A DNA stretch of 63,539 nucleotides, from the NCBI GenBank assembly GCA_015680685.1, contig MNCI01027046.1, positions 67,892 to 131,430 of the forward strand, written 5' to 3'. A model generated the notes under the pieces. It saw only the letters and a list, made by a program, of their open reading frames with translations. It ran no database searches and had not been told where the DNA came from. The translations under genes and the position numbers were made by a program. Positions 10,580 to 22,509 of the stretch are shown here, in pieces (the stretch's first letter is position 1; every line of letters begins with the position of its first letter). The DNA comes from Gnetum montanum (lineage: Eukaryota; Streptophyta; Gnetopsida; Gnetales; Gnetaceae).

Positions 10580-10709
10580 AGGGCTCCTAGTAAGACGTAG
10601 CTTTATCTCCCCGTTGTCATTGAAATCTTCATTACAAGAATTCTAGAGAAGGCTCTGCAAAAATGTAGGAATTCTACCAAAACCCTCAAAAATTTTGTTG
10701 AGGTAGCAT
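10580..10709 (-). pseudogene. PPR gene N-terminal part, downstream of the copia insertion
   Basis: The minus frame runs TSTKFLRVLVEFLHFC and continues into FSRILVMKISMTTGR before a stop. It repeats and then extends the sequence interrupted at 17186. The layout (a Leu-rich helix, then a short stretch ending in TTGR) resembles the start of PPR proteins just ahead of the first repeat. The first 72 bases are duplicated on the other side of the copia element. Confidence 0.45.
10638..10709. repeat. 72-bp flanking duplication, left copy
   Basis: GAATTCTAGAG...GGTAGCAT, ending exactly at the copia LTR. About 5 of 72 bases differ from the right copy at 17186-17257. It is far longer than the usual 5-bp copia target duplication. 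Confidence 0.85.
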
Positions 10710-11210
10710 TGTAAAAAATAATTGTGCAGAAAAACTGGATTGCACAAATAATCAAAGTAATGCAGAAGCAAATGGAACTTTTCAATTAATCTTGTTTAGA
10801 TTTTTCTTTCACATGGGCACTTTGCAACATTAGTGTATGCAACCTCTAAGCATCTGTGAAAGGGACTTAAACAACCTAAACTACAATCCTACTGTGATTT
10901 GTGGTGCCTTTGTTCTCCTATCAAGAACAAATTTATAGGCCACCTCGGTTATCATAAGAGACCCAATGCCTACACGTAAAAAACACATTATCAAATATGA
11001 AGACCACATTGATGCATTAACCAACTCATAAAAATGTGTTAGTGGGTATGGTGGCCACTTTCATGCATTAACTAACCCATAAAATGCATTAGTGAATATG
11101 GTGGCCACTTTCATGCATTAACTAACTCATAAAATGCGTTACTAAGCATGGTGGCCACTTTCATGCATTAACTAATGCATAAAGTGCGTTAGTGGGTAAT
11201 GCATGCTAAA
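10710..11210 (-). repeat. 3' LTR of copia element G (501 bp)
   Basis: The ends correspond to those of the right LTR (TGTAA.AAATAATTGTGCA at one end, GTAATGCATGCTAMA at the other). A TATA box (CCTATAAAT) lies at 10931-10939 on the minus strand. The U3 end carries the 50-bp tandem repeats listed separately. Confidence 0.85.
11001..11200. repeat. Four 50-bp tandem repeats in copia U3 (left LTR)
   Basis: The unit GTGGCCACTTTCATGCATTA... recurs at 11051, 11101 and 11151, exactly 50 bp apart, with a more diverged first unit at about 11001. The right LTR has the matching array at 17005, 17055 and 17105. Tandem repeats in U3 commonly act as enhancer or silencer modules in plant copia elements; that role here is inference. 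Confidence 0.85.
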
Positions 11211-11222
11211 ATCTCCCACTTG
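11211..11222 (-). other. Polypurine tract of copia element G
   Basis: Minus-strand CAAGTGGGAGAT directly before the 3' LTR, the expected primer for plus-strand DNA synthesis. Confidence 0.7.
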
Positions 11223-11362
11223 GTCTTCATATTTAATCAAACCTAAAGTTCAAGAAATAAGTACATGAATCATGATGATAATTCATCTTAATGTAAGTAT
11301 TATCTTCCATGTATTACAATGCATTATCTCTCAAACGTAATTCCTTATATGGTAACTTAATT

Positions 11363-14300
11363 TTATGAATAAGGCACGTTACTCATTCTAAGTCCTACCA
11401 TATGTGTATTTTCTCTAATAACTATATGCGCAAACCATATGAGAAAATAGCACAAGTGAATAAGAGTTTCATTAAGATTGTAAATTGTACATACAACGAA
11501 TTGCATTATGGAACCAAGTCCCATATGAACTACATGATCCTTAAATAACTTTGGTAGCATTACTTTTGTCAAAGAATTAGTTATCATTAATTCAATGCTT
11601 ATATGCACAATGACGACTTTGTTTTCCTTAATGCATTCCCTTATGACTAAGTACTTGATGTCAATGTGTTTACTTCGACTACCACTCTTATTATTCTTAG
11701 CCATGAATACAGTAGCTGAATTGTCACAAAACATTCTTAATGGCCTAGATATAGAATCCACAATTCTAAGCCCTGATATGAAACTCTTTAGCCATACACC
11801 ATGTGAAGTAGCCTCAAAACAAGAAACAAACTTTGCCTCCATGGTGGAAGTAGCAAGCAAAGTTTACTTTCCACTCCTCTAAGATATAGCTCCTCCAGGT
11901 GGCATAAAAACATAACCACATGTTAATTTCCATGAATCAACATAGCCAGCAAAGTCTAAGTCAGAGTAGCCAGTCACCTCCAAGGAGTCAGTTTGTTTAT
12001 ACATAAGCATGTAGTCTTTTGTACCTTAAAGGTACCTCATCACTTTCTTTGTAGCCCTCCAGTGGCCAATACTTAGATTACTCTAATATCTACCCAACAT
12101 TCCCATAGCAAATGCAATGTCAAGTCTTGTGCAGACCTGAGCATACATAAGGCTTCCAACAGCTAAAGCATACAGAATGTTGCTCATCTAACTTTTCTCT
12201 AAATCATTCCTAGGGCACTAGTTCAAATTGAACCTGTCACCCTTCACAATGGGTGCTATACTTGGTGAACAATCTTTCATTCAAAACCTCTCTAAAACTT
12301 TATTAATATAAGTTTCCTACGATAGTCTTAGAATACATCTAGATCTATCCTTATGGATCTGTATGCCAATGACATAAGATGCCTCACCTATCCTTCATGT
12401 CGAAATTCTTAGAGAGAAAATGTTTCACCTCATATAGAAATCCATTATTATTGGTTGCAAGAAGGATGTCATCCACATATAGAACAAGGAAACATATTTT
12501 TCTCCCATTGACCTTTTAGTATATACATTGATCCATGATGTTTTCTTCAAAACCAAATGAAGTGATTATATCATGGAATTTTAAGTACCATTGATCGGAT
12601 ACCTGTTTCAATCCATATATGGATTTCTTGAGCTTGCATACCAATTGCTCACCATTACTAGAGGAAAATCCTTAAGGTTGTTTCATATAAACCTCTTCCT
12701 CTAGATCACCATTTAGGAATGTTGTTTTCACTTTTATTTGATGTAACTCAAGATCAAAATGGACAACCAATGTCATGACAATGCAAAGGGAGTCCTTCTT
12801 AGATATAGGATAAAAGGTCTCCTTGTAACCTGTTCCCTCTTTCTAAGTGAACCCTTTAGCAACAAGTATGGCCTTATATCTTAGAATGTTTCCTAATGAG
12901 TCTTTCTTAATCTTGAAGACCCACTTGCATCCAATGGCTTTTATACTATCAGACAACTTGACAAGATCCCGGACACCATTAGATGACATAGAGTTAATTT
13001 TATCTTTCATGATATCATACCACAAGTTAGATTCCTTATAACTCATGGCTTGTGAAAATGCTTCAAGATCATTTTCAACTCCTATGTTGTAGTTAGATTC
13101 CTATAAGTACACCATATAGTCACTAGGGACCGTTGATCACCTTACTATAGTAGATCTTCTTAATGCTAGTTCATCATTCTCTTGAGGATCATGATGTTCA
13201 ACAAGTTGTTCAACATGTTCTAGTATCTGTTGTTTAGCTGGATCTACTACTTCTTAATCAGTAGTTTGTGAAACTTCAATGACTAGTTGTTGTTCAATAC
13301 GCATTTATGCTATAGGCGTATTGTGCACAATAATCAATCTATCATTTGAAATAGTGAGTTGAATGTCTATATGATCTATCTCAGGAATAATGTTCCAAGA
13401 TCTACTACTCTTACTAATCATGTCATTCTCAAGAAATTTAGCATTCCTTGATTCCACAAACCTAGTAGTATGTGATGGGAAATAAAAGTTGTATCCCTTA
13501 GACTATTCAGCATATCCAATGAAATACCCACTTATGGTCCTTCGGTCTAGCTTCTTTTCTTGTGGATTATAGAATCTTACTTCAGACAGGCATTCCCAAA
13601 TGTGTATATGTCGCAAACTCAATTTCCAACCTTTCCATAATTCAAATGGTGTCTTTAAGATAGCCTCAGTTGGAACTCTATTTAATATATACACTGCCAT
13701 CTTGAGAGCCTTAGTCCATAAGGACATAGGAAGCTTGAAGCTACTAAGCATACTCCACACCATGTCCAATAATGTTCGGTTTCTTCTTTTTGCCACACCA
13801 TTCTGGTCTGGAGAACCAGGCATAGTGTACTTGGCAACAATCCCATGCTCTTGAAGAAACTTAGCAAATGGACTAGGCACTTATCCATCATCAATATATC
13901 TACCATAGTATTCACCACCTCTATCAAATCTCACTATCTTTATTTGCTTATTGCATTGTTTCTCTAGTTCAACCTTAAACACCTTAAATGCACCTAAAGC
14001 TTCACTCTTGTTATGAAGCAAGTAGAGATACATATATCATGAGTAATCATCAATAAAGGTAATGAAATACTTTTGACCATATGCATCCATATATGCACTA
14101 CAAATATCTGTATGTATGATCTGTAATATGTCTAAACTCCTACTGGCACCTTTCTTTGACATATTAGTCGGCTTTCCCTTTATTCAGTCCACACAAGTAT
14201 CAAAGTTAGTAAAATCTAGAGTACTAAGTACTCCATCATTTACTAATCTCTTTATTCTCTCAATAGAGATATGTCCTAATCTATGATGCCACAACATAGA

Positions 14301-15571
14301 GTATTTTTCATTCATAACACATCTCTTAACGCCAACATGAACATGCATAGGAGTATAAGAAGTTTCATTTTGTAAATTAATTTTGAAAAAACCATCTGTT
14401 AATGTACCATTTCCAATAAGTTCAAATCTACAATATAAACTAAATATAGTGTCTGAAAAATTAAAGGAAAATCCCAATGATACATGCCTTGAAATAGAAA
14501 TTAAATTCCTTGAAAAACTTAGAATATAAAATGTCTTTTCCAATTCTAAAACAAAACCACTACTTAAAACTAATATGCATGTTCTGATTGCCTCCACATG
14601 TGAGTGCATCTTGTTGCCTGAATAGATGCATGACTCACTTTCCACTAGCTTTCTTAAGTTTTTCACCCCTACAAGGAATTGGTAACATGGATTGTAGAAC
14701 TAGAATCAATCCACCATGTGTCATGGCCAACATCAATCATATTAGATTCAAAAAAAACAAGTGAGAGTTGAGTACCTTTCTTTTTAAGCCATTTCTGATA
14801 TTTAGAATAATCCTTCTTTATGTGCCCTTTATTTTTGCAAAAAGAACATTTGGATTCTTTCTTAATATTAGCTTGTGCAGGTAATTTGACCTTCCACTTC
14901 CCTTTGGCTTGTCCTTTATTCTTTTCTTATCTTGCCAAATGCACACTCTCTTTCACTTCCATAGCAAGTCTCCCCTCTACTTGCACACACATGGTCATTA
15001 GTTCATTGATTGACCATTTATCCTTATGTGTGTTATAAGATATTTTAAAGGGTCTGTACTGTGGTGGAAGCATGTTTAAGATATAGGGCACAAGAAAATA
15101 TTCTAACATCTCAACCTCAAGTGTTTTGAGTTGAGCCACTATATCCCTCATTTGCATGATGTGCTCATGCACACCACGAATTTTAATGAGCTTCATGGAT
15201 GAGAATTTCATTATCAAGGTGTTGGCCAATGCCCTGTTTGATGACTCAAATTTTTCATTGATGGCCTTTAACAAAACGTGCACATTTTCATACTATTCCA
15301 ATGAACCATGCATACCAACCGAGATCTTGGTTTTTATGATACATAGACGATTAGATTGCTTCCATTTTTCATAATTACCAATATCACCTGGACAGCTTAT
15401 TGTTGTAACAACAGGTTGTTCATCCTCATGAATAGCATAATCAATGTCCATCCAACCTAAATGAAGAAGAATTCTCTCCTTCCACATCTTTTAATTATCA
15501 TCCTTTAATTCAGGAATGTCACATTTAAAATCAGAGTAGCTTACAAGTTGTATAACTACATAATCAAACAT
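11363..15571 (-). pseudogene. Copia gag-pol polyprotein, broken
   Basis: Frames in order from 15571: gag (WKERILLHLGWMDIDYAI); a zinc knuckle CSFCKNKGHIKKDY whose last Cys has become Tyr (near 14840); GAG-pre-integrase with WHHRLGHIS (about 14260); integrase core with RFDRGGEY (about 13940) and NGVAKRRNRTL (about 13790); RT with an intact YVDD at 12468-12479; RNase H with STMEAKF, CDNSAT and SKHID (11560-11860). In the integrase motif the catalytic Glu that normally follows NGVA is Lys, so integrase should be inactive. Many stops and shifts occur, worst at 11880-12420. Confidence 0.9.
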
Positions 15572-16632
15572 GCTTATGTCACTAAATTTGAGGTTAAAAT
15601 ACCATTAGACATGTTTACCAATGTAAATCATGAAAAATATGAATCAAATGACATAAAATTGCCTGTGGACTAAATTTTAATTCAAACAGATTCATATATC
15701 CTTACGGTGAAACTATTAAATTATATTCCTTTTCTTAATCCTTGAGGGTAAATTAAGAAAAATAATTTAACATGTCATTCCAATTAATCATATTAAAAAT
15801 AATAAAAAATCCTATGGGATAAATTTTATCATATTACATATGATTAATCATAATTTTTAATGTTGTGTATCATATGTGATCCAAAATCTCTTAGTACATA
15901 ATTTTGCATAAGTAAAGATGTTGTTGTTACTCTCTAATTATACAAAATTATATAGATCACTTGTTATAATTCATATGTAGAAAAAATGCATACATATACA
16001 AAAATATCCATAAAATTGATAAATTACCAAATTCAACACAATATAAACATAATTCGTTCAATTATCCTAGCCCAAGGTGCCTAGGTGAAGGCCAGAGCGC
16101 CAAAACAAAACCCTATAAAATGATGCTAATTCATTGGCAGATATGAAAAAAACACCAGAAATTGTAATAACAATGATGAATGTTGGATACGCAAGTCGAA
16201 ATAGAAAAAGCACATACATAATTCACAAAATCTAGCTATGCACAGAGGGAATAAACATTTGTTAGCCTTAAGACCACTCAAGTTAAACCAAATCATGCTC
16301 AACCTTTGAAAGCATTTACATAATGGTAGGCTATTACAGGACAACAATGTAAATAGTAGACTATCGCATGAAGAAAAATTGCAGACAGCACAACCAGACC
16401 AACTCTCCAAAACAACCAAGGAAAATATCCTCATTGCCATAGGAGTAATGGTTTCTATTTTCTAGTTCTACGATGCACAAGAATGCAACAAAATGTAAGA
16501 GTGAAATCTCTTTTACCAGGCAGAAACTAGAAGCAAGCAATCTTTCTCAAACTACAAAGCACAAAAATATTTAAAAAATGTTGTTTCTAGATTGCACCAT
16601 CATTAAAAATCGCATCAAGACAGAGATCTAAT
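15572..16632. other. 5' leader of copia element G, no gene
   Basis: AT-rich untranslated leader between gag and the primer-binding site. No credible coding frame. Confidence 0.6.
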
Positions 16633-16644
16633 GCTCCAATACCA
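16633..16644 (-). other. Primer-binding site of copia G (iMet type)
   Basis: Minus-strand TGGTATTGGAGC, matching the common plant site TGGTATCAGAGC at 10 of 12 bases. It lies two bases inside the 5' LTR. Confidence 0.85.
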
Positions 16645-16646
16645 AA

Positions 16647-17165
16647 TGTAAGAAAATAATTGTGCAAAAAAATTGGATTGCACAAGTAATCAAAGTACAA
16701 AATGTGAAAGTAAATGGAACTAATCTCCAACCATTGATGCCTTTGATTAATCTTGTTTAGATTCTTCTTTCACACTGGCACTCTACAACAATGGTGTATG
16801 CAACCTCCAAGCGTCTATGAAAGGGACATAAACTACAATTTTGCTATGATTTGTGGTGCCTTTATTCTTCCATCAAGAATGAATTTATAGGCCACAGGAT
16901 CGATTACCATACGAGACCCAATGCCCATGCGTAAAAAATGTGTTACCGAATATGGAGACCACATTGATGAGTTAACCAACTCATAAAAATGTGTTAGTGG
17001 ATATGGTGGCCATTTTCACCCATTAACTAACCCATAAAATATGTTAGTGAATATGGTGGCCACTTTCATGCATTAACTAACCCATAAAATGCATTAGTAG
17101 GCATGGTGGCCACTTTCATGCATTAACTAATACATAAAGGACATTAGTAGGTAATGCATGCTACA
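16647..17165 (-). repeat. 5' LTR of copia element G (519 bp)
   Basis: In element sense TGTAGCATGCATTACC... to ...ATTTTCTTACA. A TATA box (TATAAATTC on minus) lies at 16883-16891. Three clear 50-bp repeats and one diverged unit lie toward the right end, as in the other LTR. Confidence 0.85.
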
Positions 17166-17185
17166 AAACCCTAAAAAATGCTAAC
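17166..17185. other. 20-bp filler between copia LTR and flanking duplication
   Basis: AAACCCTAAAAAATGCTAAC lies between the LTR end and the right 72-bp copy. It resembles part of the duplicated segment itself (CCAAAACCCTCAAAAA), as templated repair filler would. Confidence 0.6.
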
Positions 17186-17257
17186 GAATTCTAGAGAAGG
17201 CTTTGCAAAAATGTAGGAATTCTACCAAAACTCTCAAAAAATTTGTTGAGGTAACAT
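17186..17257. repeat. 72-bp flanking duplication, right copy
   Basis: Right partner of 10638-10709. Beyond it the PPR N-terminal frame continues without interruption, so this side holds the original upstream gene sequence. Confidence 0.85.
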
Positions 17258-17390
17258 TTGAAAATTCACAGGTTCTTATCTTTGAAGATGTTGAAAAAAG
17301 AGGTGCACTGGCATACCAAGGAAGGAGGGCAGGAAGATTTTTGGGAAAAGACAATTGAAGATTATTTGTAAAATGGCTTGCTAAAGACAT
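17186..17390 (-). pseudogene. PPR gene N-terminus upstream of the copia insertion
   Basis: From ATG at 17390 the frame reads MSLASHFTNNLQLSFP, then a Ser/Ala/Leu-rich, acid-poor stretch (APLFSTSSKIRTCEF), then TSTNFLRVLVEFLHFC. The first 45 residues look like an organelle transit peptide. The following helix fits the region ahead of the first PPR repeat. The frame hits a stop two codons after the duplication, at the filler. The PPR assignment rests on the fragment at 9960-10215. Confidence 0.45.
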
Positions 17391-18455
17391 CAATTCAGCT
17401 ACTTTATTTTAATCTGTGAGTTCATTCTTTTCCATTTTTTTTAGTTCCTTCGCTAATGCTTTAGATAGTATCATGCTTGACATTTAATTTTATGATTTTT
17501 CCTAGGTTTCTTTTATAGCTCTATTTTTGCGCAATATTAGACTCTTATTAAGATTTTCCATAGAAGAGTTTCTATTGTTGAAAAGCCTCAAGAGCAATTT
17601 AATAGTAATGTCTTAACAAAATTGTCTATTTTGAGCATAGAGGATTTAGGAAAATCTTTGGTATTTTGAGATGACTGAAATAATTTCATTATTTTAAAGT
17701 ATATTTTCCTAGTATTTCAATCCTGAGATTGTCAAATTTTTTAAGGCTGTATTGCATACAATCTTTGACAACTATTAACTAGCCAAAATAGAGACTCATA
17801 CTTTGTCGTTTGTGCAACAATTTTTGGTAATATAATAAGATTATCTTTATGAAATTACTTGTTGAGCTCAGAGGGTTTGGACAATCTATGGTTAGATTGA
17901 ACTAGGATAGCTTTATTGCAAAGTGTTTCCTCATGTTAATCTATCATGCTTAGATATTTGAGATTTCATGCACATCTACTTTCTTTTCTTTCTCTTTCAA
18001 AGTCCATTGAATCTTGCTTTATTTCTAGTTTTCTTGTGAAATTTTCTCTATGAGGGAAATTAGGAGCAGATTGGTAAAATTATGCTTAAATGTTTTTGCA
18101 AAATTTTATTTGTTACAAGTAACGTACTATAGGGACTGTATAGACTAAGTAATTAAACAAAATAAGAATTTTCAACAACTCACAATATTTGACAAATTTA
18201 GCTGAATCTCTTTTATGATAGCTGATTATACTTTTATACACAACCCAATCATTTCAACATTTGCAACAGTAAACACATACGATTAATTTGTTTTATAACT
18301 ACTGAGTGTATTTGGAAGTATCTAGGTCATGGTATTTCCAAAGACTAGTAAGCACCTAAATCCTATTTGAAGAACACCTTTGATCCTGTGACCACAAAGG
18401 TTACGAGACCCAAAGGCCACCAACATTGGCAGTTCCAAATGGTCACCAATAGTTC
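17391..18455. other. AT-rich DNA before the primer site of F, probable LTR remnant
   Basis: No gene seen. Because a primer-binding site follows at 18459, the right part should be the 5' LTR of element F. I could not fix its left boundary or find a matching 3' LTR. Confidence 0.4.
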
Positions 18456-18458
18456 TTT

Positions 18459-18475
18459 TGGCACTAGAAGGAGGG
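18459..18475 (+). other. Primer-binding site of F, copy 1
   Basis: TGGCACTAGAAGGAGGG, one base from the site of A. A second copy lies 72 bp downstream. Confidence 0.7.
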
Positions 18476-18530
18476 AAATTTGTCATCTAAATTTATAAGC
18501 CTGATAGTCCTAGTGTGCCAATAATTATGT

Positions 18531-18547
18531 TGGCACTAGAAGGAGGG
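18531..18547 (+). other. Primer-binding site of F, copy 2
   Basis: Identical to copy 1 and followed by a related block containing TGATAGTCCTAG, which also ends the first unit. This is a tandem duplication of about 72 bp containing the site. Confidence 0.7.
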
Positions 18548-18899
18548 AAATAACATTTTTTTCTAAGTTCCTTATATTCAAAGAGATTGATAGTCCTAGC
18601 ACACCAACAATTCTTTTATTGCTATGAGGGCTTAAAAATTAGATACTAATTTGGGTTCATGATCAAGCAAACTAATAGTTTGGAAGATTTCAAAGGTTCC
18701 AAAGAAATTCTTGATTATAAGACTGGTTACTCATTAGAGGTAGAATAGAAAAAGGTTGTTAATTTTGGAAAAAAGTAGTGGTGTAAAGACCAAAAGGATA
18801 AGAAGATCATCTCTTTTGTCTGGTTTATTAGTTTATAAGAGAAATTCAAAGCAATATAAGAGTTCAACGATCAAAAGGAATTCTAATAGGATGGCAAAT

Positions 18900-20104
18900 T
18901 CTTGGCAAAGAGTTACATCATTAGGATTTTAAAACTACAACAATATCTCTAAGGTAGTTTACAAATATTTTCCTAAGCCTTTTATTACTAGGAATGCTTA
19001 CTTAACTGAAGAGTACATTCACATATTTGAGTTAGGTTTAGCTCATGCAAATATTCAACATCAAGATCAAGCTTGTAGATTATTTGTGGCAAATCTAAAG
19101 GATATGGCTCAAATTTGGTATTCAAACTTACCAAGCAATAGTATCACAAGTTGGGAAGACATGAAAAGTATTTTTTTGGTCCAATTTGGTAATCATTTGG
19201 ATCAAAAACTATATTGTGGGCTAGTACAAGCTAAGCAAGGAGTCAAATAGTCAATTAGAGATTTCAACATTAAGTTTTAACAAATTTGTGGACTCTTTCA
19301 AAGACAATATAGACCATCAAATGAAATTCTTTGGGATACTTATCTTAAGGTACTAAATCCTAATATTTCAATTTGGTTAAGGAGAACTCCAAACTTATTA
19401 ACACTGAATGATTACTTTAGTGAAGCTATACAATTAAAAAAAAACTAGACTTGAATCATAAAGAGATTTTCATAACTCAAAAAAGAGAAGAGAAAATGAT
19501 GATTCTTGTGCAAGATTTTACTCAACTTAAAGCATTACCAAAACCATCTCATATTAAGATAGAGCAAGGATGAGAAAGAAAAATATCTAATGAAGGAAAG
19601 TTAATGATAGACTTATCCAAAAAAATAGTAAAACTAAAAAAAGTTTTGGTAAAAGTTAAGATCAAGGAAAAAAAAGAAAAATAGGAAATATAAGCATCAA
19701 GATACTAAGTTAGTAGAAGACGAGGATGAAAATGATCTTGCCATGTCCAACTTCCTTGATATTGAATCTAATAATGAGTTATCTAGTGCTCATTATGCAA
19801 GCAAATCTTCTAATGGATCTAGTGATACCTCATCCCTATCATGTTCTGAAGAGGATATATCCTTAGATGAAAAGTGTAATAATAATGAGGAAAATGGATA
19901 TAATCTTCAATAAAAAGAAAGATTAACTACTTCTAGGCCTCTAAATATCATTTTTGATTCATCTACTCAGAGAAAGATTTTTGAACCAAGTAGAAGAGAG
20001 AAAAATAAAAGTAAAGAAAATCAAGTAGAGCAAAGTACTCAAAATCAAACTCTTAATACATGGATGAAGAAACCAAGCTTTTATGGAGATGGAGAATATG
20101 TTTA
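18900..20104 (+). pseudogene. gag of element F
   Basis: The core (about 18960-19460) reads FPKPFITRNAYLTEEYIHIF, then RLFVANLKDMAQIWYSNL and SITSWEDMKSIFLVQFGNH. This is the retrotransposon gag pattern with W..L...I..W..M...F. An acidic, Ser-rich linker follows (about 19700-19900). Several in-frame stops (TAG, TAA) break it. No zinc knuckle was recognised. Confidence 0.65.
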
Positions 20105-20169
20105 ATTGAAGATCTTAAATACGTCAAGGCTAATATCAACATATATATAAATTGCTATAGATAGGAGAT

Positions 20170-20640
20170 CAAAAAAGAAAAGCTTTAGAGTTTATTAAAG
20201 GTAAAAATAGAGTTGGAGAATCAGAGCTAAGCTATGTATCTAACATTGACAAAACAACAAAAACTAGCTATGAGTGTACTCCTGAAAAGGAAGCTTCTCC
20301 TTTTCTTTTAACAATGAAGTTAAAGCACAAGTATCTTCACAATTTTTTAGTTGATTATGGAGCTACCTCTACTATCATGCCATTAACTATATGCAAAAAA
20401 CTTAGTTTGATTCGTGAGCAATCCAATAAAAAAGATTGTTTAAGTGGACAAAATTAGAGTAAAGATTATGGGTCAACTACCCAATGTTCTATTGGAAATT
20501 GCTTCAAAACCCCATATCAAAAGTAGAGTAACTATTCAAGTAGTAGATATACCATATTCACATCGTCGTTTGTTAAATAGAAGTTAGAGTAAGAATTTCT
20601 CCAATTAAATATCAACAAATTATTCTCTTATATGGCTACC
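20170..20640 (+). pseudogene. Retropepsin of element F
   Basis: The aspartic protease motif appears as FLVDYGATSTIMPL near 20340-20385, preserving D-x-G-A-T. The downstream half is frameshifted. In Tat elements the protease directly follows gag, as here. Confidence 0.65.
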
Positions 20641-20821
20641 TTGGAAAGAAGAACCAAATCAAATTTACATATACAATGAACCTTTGATGAGCAAAGACAT
20701 TACTTCGAATAGGAAGAATAAAGTTGTTAAAATAAGAGCTTTTGAAACCAAAATTTGCACACTTCAAGAAGTTGATAACTTGGAAAAATAGGAATCTCAA
20801 GATGAAAGAAAATGGGAACAA

Positions 20822-21240
20822 TAGTTTGATGATTCTTGTAACTCCAAAGGTGCAGGGGCCAGAATAGTTCTAGTAAAGGATGATTCCCCAAAAATATTCA
20901 AAGCGATTTATCTATCTTTTCCTTATACTAACAACAAGGTTGAATATGAAGCTTTAAGTATTGGAATTAAAACAACATTGAAAAAACAAATCAAGATAAT
21001 CACCATAAAAGAAGACTTAAGATTAGTTTGTGAACAAATTAAAGGTAATTGTGTAGTGAAAAGCTCATTCTTGTGATCCTATTAATAGCTTGTCTACAAC
21101 ATGCTAGATCAATTTCATCATCATAAAATAAAACATATAGGTAGAGAAGACAATTATATAGTGGATAATTTAGCAAAAGTAGCTTCAACATTAGATTTGA
21201 AAAAGATAGAAAAGTACGAAGGGGTGACAATTGAGAAAAA
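20822..21240 (+). pseudogene. Archaeal-type RNase H (aRNH) of element F, located before RT
   Basis: Motifs in order: FDDSCNSKGAGARIVLV (normally FDGS), TNNKVEYEALSIGI, KEDLRLVCEQIKGN, IGREDNYIVDNLAKVAS. These supply the D-E-D-D metal-binding set of the second RNase H found in Tat-clade elements, which trims RNA in RNA/DNA hybrids. In element C of this window the same domain lies after the gypsy RNase H. Here it precedes RT. Stops interrupt it near 21073. Confidence 0.7.
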
Positions 21241-21395
21241 AACATCAACCATTAGTACCAAATAACATAAAGCATTTACAAGTATTCAGAGATGATGATC
21301 AATTACTTAGATTCTTGAGAAATAAATAATAATTTAAAAGTCAAATCATACCTGAAACAGCATTAAGGTTTAAGAAAAATTCCATTCCCAAAAAG

Positions 21396-22450
21396 GTGTT
21401 TGATTATGAACATGAGCTTAGCAAAAATTGGCTTCTCAGAAAAGATATACATAATCTAGATTATCAAGCTTATGAAGTAATGAATTTTGCATTTACTAAA
21501 GTACCAAAGATGTTAAATGTCACAAAGGAAAAGGATTCAATTTTCAAGCAAAATTTATTATTACTTCTAAAAAATAATTTGGAAAATTTTGGTTGGTCTT
21601 ATGATGATCTAAAAACTTTTCAACTAGATCTAATGACACATAAAATTCCTTTGATGAATGATTGTAATATAGTTAAACAAAAATAAAGGAAATTTAATCC
21701 ATCATTTGAGCCAGCTATAAAATTTGAGATCAAAAAGTTATTACAAGCTAGAATTCCATATCTAGTTTGATATTTGACATGGCTAGCTAACCTTGTTCCA
21801 ATAAGAAAGATGAATGGTGATATTATGCTTTGTGTAGATTTCAGAAATTTGAATGAAGCCTCAAAAAAGATAAATACCCACTTTTTAGAATTTAAGAGAT
21901 GTTGATTAAAGTATCAAGTTGTCAAGTATATTCTTTCCTAGATGGTTTTTCAGGATATAATCAGATCATGGTAGATAAGGGTGATAGATATAAAACAACA
22001 TTTATCACCAAATGGGGAACTTTTGCTTACAAAAGAATTCCATTTGGGTTATCCAATGTTGGAGCTACTTTTCAAAGAGCAATGGATTTAGCCTTTAAAG
22101 GTTTATAGGCAAGTTCATTGAAGTTTATTTGGATAATATCACTATCTATGCAAAAAGGAAGAAAGATCATATTAGTCATCTTCAACAAGTTTCTAACAGA
22201 TGTTGTAAGTTTGGTATTTCATTAAATCATAAGAAATGTATCTTTAGGATTAAATCTCAAAGTTTACTAGGACATGTAATCTGTCAAGAAGGAATTGCTA
22301 TAGATAAATCCTGAATTCAAGAAATACATAATATTGAGCATCCTACAAGTAAGAAGTCAAGTCTCTTAGATCTTTCTTTGGAAAGATAAATTTTGTTAAA
22401 AAATTTATCCCTAAATTCACTAAAATTACTAAACCTTTGATGCATATGCT
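21396..22450 (+). pseudogene. Reverse transcriptase of element F
   Basis: The N-terminal extension WSYDDLKTFQLDL is typical of Tat elements. It is followed by NLVPIRKMNGDIMLCVDFRN, LDGFSGYNQIMVDKGD, TKWGTFAYKRIPFGL and GATFQRAMD. The catalytic motif at 22126-22137 is YLDN instead of YLDD, so one metal-binding Asp is lost. Then HISHLQQV, FGISLNHKKCIF and LLGHVICQEGI. Frameshifts near 21880 and 22105 break the frame. Confidence 0.8.
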
Positions 22451-22509
22451 AAAGAAATATTTCCTAGTAGAGAAAACATCAAAATCAGAGAGAGCCTTAG
22501 TAGAAATTT

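Larger units (their letters stand above)
10710..17165 (-). mobile_element. Ty1/copia element G, complete but defective
   Basis: It reads leftward: 5' LTR 16647-17165, iMet primer-binding site 16633-16644, leader, gag-pol about 15571 to 11363, polypurine tract 11211-11222, 3' LTR 10710-11210. Gag and pol motifs are in copia order: zinc knuckle, GAG-pre-integrase, integrase, RT, RNase H. The LTRs differ by many substitutions and a small indel, so it is old. It has disrupted a PPR gene on the same strand. Confidence 0.9.
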
